Below, piece after piece: positions 58,794-64,000 of a stretch of 64,000 nt of DNA. The stretch comes from Fibrobacter sp. UWH6. Lineage in GTDB: Bacteria; Fibrobacterota; Fibrobacteria; Fibrobacterales; Fibrobacteraceae. Position 1 is the first letter of the stretch. Every line of letters begins with the position of its first letter. Under the pieces are notes generated by a model. The model did no database searches. It saw only the letters and a list, made by a program, of their open reading frames with translations, and was not told where the DNA came from. Made by a program: the position numbers and the translations under genes. The stretch is taken from positions 62,001 through 126,000 of the forward strand of contig NZ_FRAX01000005.1 in the NCBI RefSeq assembly GCF_900142465.1. The letters run 5' to 3'.

Positions 58794-60170
58794 TTACTTG
58801 GTTTCTGCCTCAGGCTTCTTGTTAGCTTCTTCGATAACGCGGTTCAACTTTTCGAGAACGCCAGGATAAGCCGTTTCAATCACGTCGCTATTAGCCACCG
58901 GTTCATCGTTCTGCAAGGCCAGCGAAAGAACGCTCAAGGCCAAGCCATTCTGAGGAACGTCTCCGCCGTCAAAGTCAGAACCGTTCACGATGGTTTCTAG
59001 ACCGCGGATTACCAGGCCGTCATCGTAAACGCCAACTTCGGCACCGGTCTTACGGAGGTTTTCAGCCAGCTTTTCGTTAACGGGGCGCATCTGCTTGCGG
59101 ACTTCCTTAGGCAGACGCAAAATGGTTTCGCCTTCGGCATAGCAAGCCGCCACCGCCAAGAAGGGAAATTCCTCAAGCCCCGTGGCAATCACATCTTCAG
59201 AAAAACGACGTCCCTGCAAGCGCTTGCCAGAAGCCAGCGTAAAGATTTCGATGTCACCGTACACGTCACCATAACGTTCGCGACGGCTGGTCACTTCGTA
59301 GCTTGCGCCCATGCGTTTCAGGCAGGTCAATGCCCCGGCGCGAGACGAATTCAATTCCACGTTCTTCAAAACAATTTGCGTGTTCTTGGGGAGCGTACCA
59401 ATAGTCGCCAGCAAAATAAAGGCAATGGCCTCGGTGGAATCGCCGGGCACAAAATAATCGCGACCCGTAATCACCTTGGTCTCGGAAAGTTCCGTAAACT
59501 GGGTGCGTTCAATCTTCTGACCGCGGGCCATCATCATACGACGTTCCAGTTCGGTCAGCTGTTCCATGCCGCGGGTTTCGTACTTCAGGTTCACGCCAAA
59601 GTACATGAGCATCTTGGTCCACTGATCGTGAACCGTACCCTTTTCTTCGAAAGTGGTATAGTCGTTGCGGATCAAGGCGCGAAGCAGCAAGCGGTTGCGC
59701 ATGGGGTAAGTAAAATTCCCCAGGGAATCCTTCTTGGCTACAATTTCGTCGGCGCAGAAGGTGAATACGAACTTGGCGGGTTCATCGGTAACGGGCTTTA
59801 CCTTGAAATACTTCTGCAGCGTTTCCTTGGCAGAAGCCACCTGGGCAATACCGGCCTCGTCAGCTTCGGCAGCAAAGGTGTAAATCTGTTCTGCATCCTT
59901 AGAAGCTAACGTCCAAAGAAGAACGTTGGCGTCTTCGGCAAAATCCATAGGCAGCATGGAGGGCAGACTGTACTGAAAGCCCTTGCCTTCAAGAACCAGC
60001 TGGTGGCCCTGCTGTTCGTAGTTCAGTCCGAATTCCTTAAGGGCTTGTGCAAATTTTTCGGAGCCTGCGGCCCAGGCGAAGTCTTCCAGAACGGTACGGC
60101 CATTTACCAAGAGGGCCATCACCAGAGTGAGCTCCATGCGCTCGCGGTCGGGGTTCAGCAAAAATTCCAT
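58794..60170 (-). CDS. Divergent EPSP-synthase (AroA)-like protein, 458 aa
   Basis: Two-domain fold of the EPSP synthase/MurA family can be followed: RNRLLLRALIRNDYTTFEE...WTKMLMYFGV (internal domain), VPGDSTEAIAFILLATIGTLP, LNSSRAGALTCLKRMGA, LEEFPFLAVAACYAEGETIL and LRKTGAEVGVYDDGLVI. Key EPSP residues are changed, however. The N-terminal K-S-x-x-N-R motif that binds phosphoshikimate and PEP reads NPDRERMELTLVMAL. The S-A-Q site reads YPM. The LRVKESDR motif reads EVRKQMRPVNEKL. It may be a very divergent enzyme or a paralogue with another role; a standard aroA might exist elsewhere. It overlaps tyrA by one base (TAATG), a clear operon link to aromatic amino acid synthesis. Confidence 0.75.
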   Translation of the reverse strand: MEFLLNPDRERMELTLVMALLVNGRTVLEDFAWAAGSEKFAQALKEFGLNYEQQGHQLVLEGKGFQYSLPSMLPMDFAEDANVLLWTLASKDAEQIYTFAAEADEAGIAQVASAKETLQKYFKVKPVTDEPAKFVFTFCADEIVAKKDSLGNFTYPMRNRLLLRALIRNDYTTFEEKGTVHDQWTKMLMYFGVNLKYETRGMEQLTELERRMMMARGQKIERTQFTELSETKVITGRDYFVPGDSTEAIAFILLATIGTLPKNTQIVLKNVELNSSRAGALTCLKRMGASYEVTSRRERYGDVYGDIEIFTLASGKRLQGRRFSEDVIATGLEEFPFLAVAACYAEGETILRLPKEVRKQMRPVNEKLAENLRKTGAEVGVYDDGLVIRGLETIVNGSDFDGGDVPQNGLALSVLSLALQNDEPVANSDVIETAYPGVLEKLNRVIEEANKKPEAETK

Positions 60171-61309
60171 TAGCGTTCCTTAACGTCGTAATCCAAGGCG
60201 GTAAGAATTTGAATAGCGCGGCGGGCTTCGTCGGGCGTCTTGAAAGCCAGAAGCAAAGTACCGGCCACGTTTTCGCGGACTTTCATCAGTTCGATATCGC
60301 GGATATTCAGCCCCCATTCGGCCAAGGGCTTCAACACGCTGAGCAAGGCACCGGGTTCATCCTTCAGGGGAACCGTAATTTCGGAGAAGGCGGCGGCAGC
60401 ATTGCGGCCAGGAGCAAACAGGCTGGCGCGACCATCGTTTCCGGCCTTAAAGATGGACTCCAGATTTTCGGAGCAGTCGGCAGCGGCGGGAGTTCCGTCA
60501 GAAACCACCTGCAAGCTATCCATGGCGGCGATAGTCTTGTCGAGGCCGTCGCGGACTTCGCGGAGGGCAAGCGCCGTTTCGTTGCGGTTGGTAACGGCGA
60601 TGTCATGCCACATGTTCCAGCCGCTGGCTGCAATACGGGTCATGTCCCTAAAGGCGCGTCCGGCGTAATGCTGGTAGTTGTACTTGAGCAGACGTTCCGG
60701 CATGCTGGCAGCCAATGTGGAGCTGAGCATCTGGGGCATATGGCTAACCCAGGCCATGGTACGGTCGTGATGTTCCGGCGGGAACACAACGGAATGGGCA
60801 CCCACAAAAGAAATCAGCTGAAGCAAGTCGGCATAGGCGGATTCTTCGACACCATCGGGCGGACACACAAACCAGTATGCGTTCTCGAAAATGCTGGGAT
60901 CATTATATTCCATGGTGCGCTTCTCGGAACCGGCCATGGGGTGACTTCCCACAAAACAGAAAGGTTCAGGCAGCTTGGCACCCGCCTTGCAAATTTCAAC
61001 CTTGGTGCTGCCAATGTCGCTGACCAGAATCTTCTTATGGCCGGCCGGCAACTGCACCTTAGAAAGAGCGTCGATAGTCTTCAGAATGTGAAGAATGGGG
61101 CTGCACAGCAAAATCAAGTCAGAGCCTTCGGCCCAGGATGCGGTATCATCGTAACCGAAAAATTCATCGGCCAACTTTACTTCGCGGGCGCGTTCCAAAG
61201 TAGAGGGGGAACTGACGGCACGAACGATAGTGGGCAACTTCGCCTGCTTAATGGCTGCGGCAACGGAACTGGCCAGCAAACCAAAACCAACGAGAGTAAT
61301 GCGTTGCAT
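60170..61309 (-). CDS. tyrA: Prephenate dehydrogenase with C-terminal ACT domain
   Basis: 379-aa enzyme of tyrosine synthesis that oxidises prephenate with NAD(P). The Rossmann start is GFGLLASSVAAAIK; DIGSTKVEIC and the substrate loop FVGSHPMAGSEKRT with the catalytic His follow. Residues of about 300-379 form an ACT domain (ITVPLKDEPGALLSVLKPLAEWGLNIRDIE), suggesting feedback control by an aromatic amino acid, probably tyrosine. It lies 3 bases after the chorismate mutase gene, which supplies its substrate. Confidence 0.93.
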   Translation of the reverse strand: MQRITLVGFGLLASSVAAAIKQAKLPTIVRAVSSPSTLERAREVKLADEFFGYDDTASWAEGSDLILLCSPILHILKTIDALSKVQLPAGHKKILVSDIGSTKVEICKAGAKLPEPFCFVGSHPMAGSEKRTMEYNDPSIFENAYWFVCPPDGVEESAYADLLQLISFVGAHSVVFPPEHHDRTMAWVSHMPQMLSSTLAASMPERLLKYNYQHYAGRAFRDMTRIAASGWNMWHDIAVTNRNETALALREVRDGLDKTIAAMDSLQVVSDGTPAAADCSENLESIFKAGNDGRASLFAPGRNAAAAFSEITVPLKDEPGALLSVLKPLAEWGLNIRDIELMKVRENVAGTLLLAFKTPDEARRAIQILTALDYDVKER

Positions 61310-61312
61310 TTT

Positions 61313-61567
61313 TTAGTCCTCAACCTTGCGGGTCTCTTCCATAATCACCTGGAAGATTCTCTTGATGGAATCAGAAGAAAGGGGGCCTTCGGTCATAGAG
61401 CCCACACGGTCCAAAACGGCCTGTTCACGAGAAGCATCCAGAACGGGCAAGCCCAATTCCTTTTTCAGTTTGCCAATCTCGGTTGCATAGGTGGCACGCT
61501 TATTCAGAAGAGCAATCAGCTCTCCGTTCAATTCATCAATACGATTACGCCAATCTTCAATCTTCAT
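61313..61567 (-). CDS. AroQ-type chorismate mutase, 84 aa
   Basis: Stand-alone small helical chorismate mutase that turns chorismate into prephenate. The expected order of active-site residues is there: WRNRIDELNGELIALLNKRATYATEIGKLKK, with both Arg and the Lys in the right spacing, and a later Arg/Glu helix (DSIKRIFQVIMEE). First gene of the operon continuing with tyrA, the AroA-like gene and nadK. The 58-base spacer to the GH53 gene should hold its promoter. Confidence 0.92.
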   Translation of the reverse strand: MKIEDWRNRIDELNGELIALLNKRATYATEIGKLKKELGLPVLDASREQAVLDRVGSMTEGPLSSDSIKRIFQVIMEETRKVED

Positions 61568-61625
61568 ATAGAAGAATGTAGAAAATCTCCCCTTGAATAT
61601 TTGGTGTAATCAAGAGGAGACCGCT

Positions 61626-63059
61626 CTAAAAAAGAACTTCGTATTCGTCAAAAGCCCGCTTGTTGGCCTTCAAATCGCCGCCCACCCAGTCAAACAACGC
61701 AGTGCCCCAGGCACCGGAACGTTCCGGCTCCCAGATGAATGCGCCCAGAGCGCGGGGCACCTGTTCCATCACCTGATGGGTCTTTACACGGGATCCGTCA
61801 AAGCCGTAATTATCAGGCGTTGAGGAACCATTGTATTCGGCAATAAGAAATTCCAGATTCGTGTAAGTCTTGCCCAAGTTGGTCATCAAGTTTTTCCAGG
61901 AATCGGGATTGCCATGCTCGTAAGCGGAGTAGGCGGAGAAAGCCATTACATCCGGCGACACCTTGGAATTCTTGATGATCGAAGACATCCACCAATCTAC
62001 GGTATTTGTCTTGTGGGGACTTTCGATATGGAATACAACTTTTATGTTGTTCGAAATCTCCTTGACAGCCCGGGAACCTGCGGCCAGATATTTCGCCGTA
62101 TTGGCGATTCCTGTTGCATTGCTCATGACACCGCTAACGGCCCCATCGGCCGCCTGAACGTTATTGCCCCAGCAACCCGTATTGCTCTTGGGAATTTCGC
62201 GGAGCATGCCGTTGGTAATTTCGTTACCCACCTGCACCATTTCGGGCAAGGCACCTGCAGCCTGCAAAGCCAACAGAACATCCTTGGTGTAAGCATAAAC
62301 GGAATCGGCCATGGCGTCAGAAGTTCTTACACCACGCCAACGTTCCGGAATAATCTGCTTGCCCGGATCGGCCCAGTTGTCGCTATAATGGAAATCCAGC
62401 AGCAGCTTGAAACCCGCCGCCTTGGCCCGCTTTGCGTAAGCCACCACATGATCCTTGTCGCCAAACGCTTCCACATTTTGGGGGAATTCACCAGTCCCCT
62501 GATTGCAACCCGGAGCGGCATAGCCATACCTGGCGCTGGGGCCCACAAAAGTCTTTAGGCGGATATAATTGAAACCGTGATCCCAGAGCAAATCAAAAAT
62601 ATCCTTGGGCGTTCCATCCACATCCAAAACACGGATACCCTTGGCTTCATATTCCTGCATCTGGGAAACATCGGCACCAAGGATTTTGGAATACTCGGGA
62701 TGAGAACGCAAACTGGAAGAAGAACCGGGAAGCGGTTCGTCCAAAGAACTGCTGGTAGGTTCATCCAAAGAACTGCTGATAGGTTCGTCTGCGGAACTGC
62801 AGATGGGTCCGTCTGAAGAACTGCTTACAGAAGGTTCATCCGAGTAACTCAGAGGAATTTCGTCGGCAGAACTGCTGACGGACACGTCAACAAAACTACT
62901 GGTCAAAAAATCGTCAGCTGAACTTTCTGGAAGAACCTCAAAAGAACTTTCCGGCAAAGGTTCATTGCCCAATTCATCAGGCAACGCCTCAGTGGAACTG
63001 CCGCCGCACCCGATCAAAGCCAGTGCAGCAAACCCAATAATACCCTTAATCTTTCCCAT
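61626..63059 (-). CDS. GH53 endo-beta-1,4-galactanase lipoprotein, 477 aa
   Basis: I start at ATG 63059 (MGKIKGIIGFAALALIGC), giving a lipoprotein signal with Cys18; ATG 63092, 11 codons upstream, is possible but spoils the signal. A Ser/Asp/Glu/Pro linker of about 110 residues follows. The catalytic domain is GH53: GADVSQMQEYEAKG, FNYIRLKTFVGPSA, LLDFHYSDNWADPGKQ, the acid/base Glu in MVQVGNEITNGML, the nucleophile Glu in FLIAEYNGSS, and a final GAFIWEPERSGAWGTALFDW. It cuts beta-1,4-galactan side chains of pectin. Surface location is likely. The aromatic operon begins downstream on the same strand. Confidence 0.92.
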   Translation of the reverse strand: MGKIKGIIGFAALALIGCGGSSTEALPDELGNEPLPESSFEVLPESSADDFLTSSFVDVSVSSSADEIPLSYSDEPSVSSSSDGPICSSADEPISSSLDEPTSSSLDEPLPGSSSSLRSHPEYSKILGADVSQMQEYEAKGIRVLDVDGTPKDIFDLLWDHGFNYIRLKTFVGPSARYGYAAPGCNQGTGEFPQNVEAFGDKDHVVAYAKRAKAAGFKLLLDFHYSDNWADPGKQIIPERWRGVRTSDAMADSVYAYTKDVLLALQAAGALPEMVQVGNEITNGMLREIPKSNTGCWGNNVQAADGAVSGVMSNATGIANTAKYLAAGSRAVKEISNNIKVVFHIESPHKTNTVDWWMSSIIKNSKVSPDVMAFSAYSAYEHGNPDSWKNLMTNLGKTYTNLEFLIAEYNGSSTPDNYGFDGSRVKTHQVMEQVPRALGAFIWEPERSGAWGTALFDWVGGDLKANKRAFDEYEVLF

Positions 63060-63129
63060 ACAGTTAAATTTACCCTTTTTACGGGGCAACATTCGTTAAC
63101 TGTTGGTAAAAAGTCAGCAGTTTATCGTT

Positions 63130-63768
63130 TTACAGAACCACTTTCAACGTCATGGCGCAAAACACAATCGTCGAAACGTAGTTAAGGACCTTCTTGAGAT
63201 AAACAAGATCCCTGGGCGCACGGAGGGAACCATCCTTGTAGTATACCTTGCCATGGAGCAACCAGAACATCTTTGCCTGAGATACCAAGGAAGGGCTGCC
63301 CAAGATAGACGTGTTTTCCATGACCGTGTACATGGCATTCCAATGTTTGCGCAGGATTGTACTGTTCAAAAGCATTCTGGGATTCTTATACAAGCCCAAT
63401 CGGATAAACTGTACGGAATCGGCCCGATCGGTATCCGTTCTTGCAGGGTAAAGCCTTACGTCTACAGATCCGTTATCAAGCTGCATATATCTTAGGCTGG
63501 CGCCACTTTCCGACAAAGTAACACACGTCGGAGCAACCAGGTTTCCATCGATATCCCTAGAGACAACGCCCATATCGTAAGGGCGAGATCCCCAGAAAGC
63601 ATCAAAGCGATACCGACTGGAACCTCCATCGCGCCCCTGGGGGGCAACGACGGCTTTGTATTGATCATTAAACCTGTTAGCCTTATCTTGTTTAAAGAAT
63701 CGGTTAAAGGTGAACTGGCCGAAAAACTGAAAAGCATCAAATGCTTTCATTTTCTCATGTACATTCAT
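63130..63768 (-). CDS. Unknown protein with C-terminal hydrophobic tail, 212 aa
   Basis: I start at ATG 63768 (MNVHEKMKAFDAFQFFGQF); codons 63801 or 63750 are alternatives. The middle contains DKANRFNDQYKAVVAPQGRDGG, SRPYDMGVVSRDIDGNLVAP and a VDVRLYPARTDTDRADSVQFIRLG stretch; it looks soluble. The last 20 residues (YVSTIVFCAMTLKVVL) are hydrophobic and could anchor the protein in the membrane. No family recognised; probably a lineage-specific gene. It is followed on the same strand by GH53, 70 bases on. Confidence 0.7.
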   Translation of the reverse strand: MNVHEKMKAFDAFQFFGQFTFNRFFKQDKANRFNDQYKAVVAPQGRDGGSSRYRFDAFWGSRPYDMGVVSRDIDGNLVAPTCVTLSESGASLRYMQLDNGSVDVRLYPARTDTDRADSVQFIRLGLYKNPRMLLNSTILRKHWNAMYTVMENTSILGSPSLVSQAKMFWLLHGKVYYKDGSLRAPRDLVYLKKVLNYVSTIVFCAMTLKVVL

Positions 63769-63801
63769 ACACTTACCTAAGATTGGGAATCCAACTACCA
63801 A

Positions 63802-64000
63802 AACAATAAATTTGACTCACCAATCCCACTGAATCAAATCTGGCGACAAAGATAAAAAATCTTAACATTCGTTGCGAGGGTGTCAACGATTACTTTTTTA
63901 CTACATATCAACAACTTTTCAATACTTTTAGATTACTTTTAAAAACATTTTTCTAGCACAAATCCCTTTCAACAAAAGCTAAATTTGCAACAATGCTTTA
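63802..64000. other. Upstream spacer at window end
   Basis: AT-rich sequence upstream of the gene at 63130. No gene, hairpin or repeat recognised. Confidence 0.5.

Noticed and set aside
55801-58869. A 1022-codon plus-strand open frame across yicC, metXW and nadK
   Set aside because: It crosses three well-supported genes and their spacers on the other strand and has no recognisable domain; a codon-bias shadow.

Overview
The window looks like a chromosomal segment of a cellulolytic Fibrobacter (Fibrobacterota). Three things point there. It holds many lipoproteins with the Fibrobacter-specific paralogous domain known as Fib_succ_major (TIGR02145). One gene encodes a TIGR02147-type regulator, a family also first defined in this genus. 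Serine-rich linkers and plant-cell-wall enzymes (two CE15 glucuronoyl esterases, a GH53 galactanase, a GH116 glycosidase) complete the picture. All family names come from motif recognition by eye; no search was run.

Layout. 1-3220: the 3' part of a PLP aminotransferase, a multiply broken PotA-like ABC ATPase, and two lipoproteins on the minus strand. 3330-23500: an accessory block of nine Fib_succ_major lipoprotein genes plus one domain fragment, an AAA/DUF4143 ATPase, and a TIGR02147 regulator translationally coupled to the ninth lipoprotein. The same kind of 23-27 bp palindrome lies upstream of each of the three plus-strand lipoprotein clusters, exactly 121 bases before the ATG, and upstream of the regulator. 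23600-27450: tRNA-Thr, a YbjQ-like protein, a Cys-rich lipoprotein directly followed by a radical SAM/SPASM enzyme, and the first CE15 esterase. 27750-40720: RelA/SpoT, an unknown gene, then nuoA-BC-D-H-I-J-K-L-M-N (complex I without the NADH-binding E/F/G module), all tightly spaced. 40920-47910: GH116, an IS200-type element, a SIMPL protein, a small exported protein, and the second CE15 esterase. 48065-50862: purC, a small island, and tmRNA. 51038-63768: minus-strand housekeeping genes: an SDR, an iron alcohol dehydrogenase, a histidine-phosphatase lipoprotein, YicC, a MetX-MetW fusion, NAD kinase, a divergent AroA-like protein, TyrA, chorismate mutase, the GH53 galactanase and an unknown.

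The strongest candidates for undescribed biology are four. (1) The palindrome / TIGR02147 / Fib_succ_major regulon. (2) An island between purC and tmRNA: the last codons of purC recur twice downstream with mainly synonymous differences, as if elements had repeatedly replaced the purC 3' end; the island carries a PD-(D/E)XK-like nuclease and four consecutive hairpins built on TACTAACCAAA. (3) The radical SAM enzyme with its Cys/YG-rich lipoprotein. (4) A family of tiny palindromes with 3-base loops scattered through the intergenic regions.
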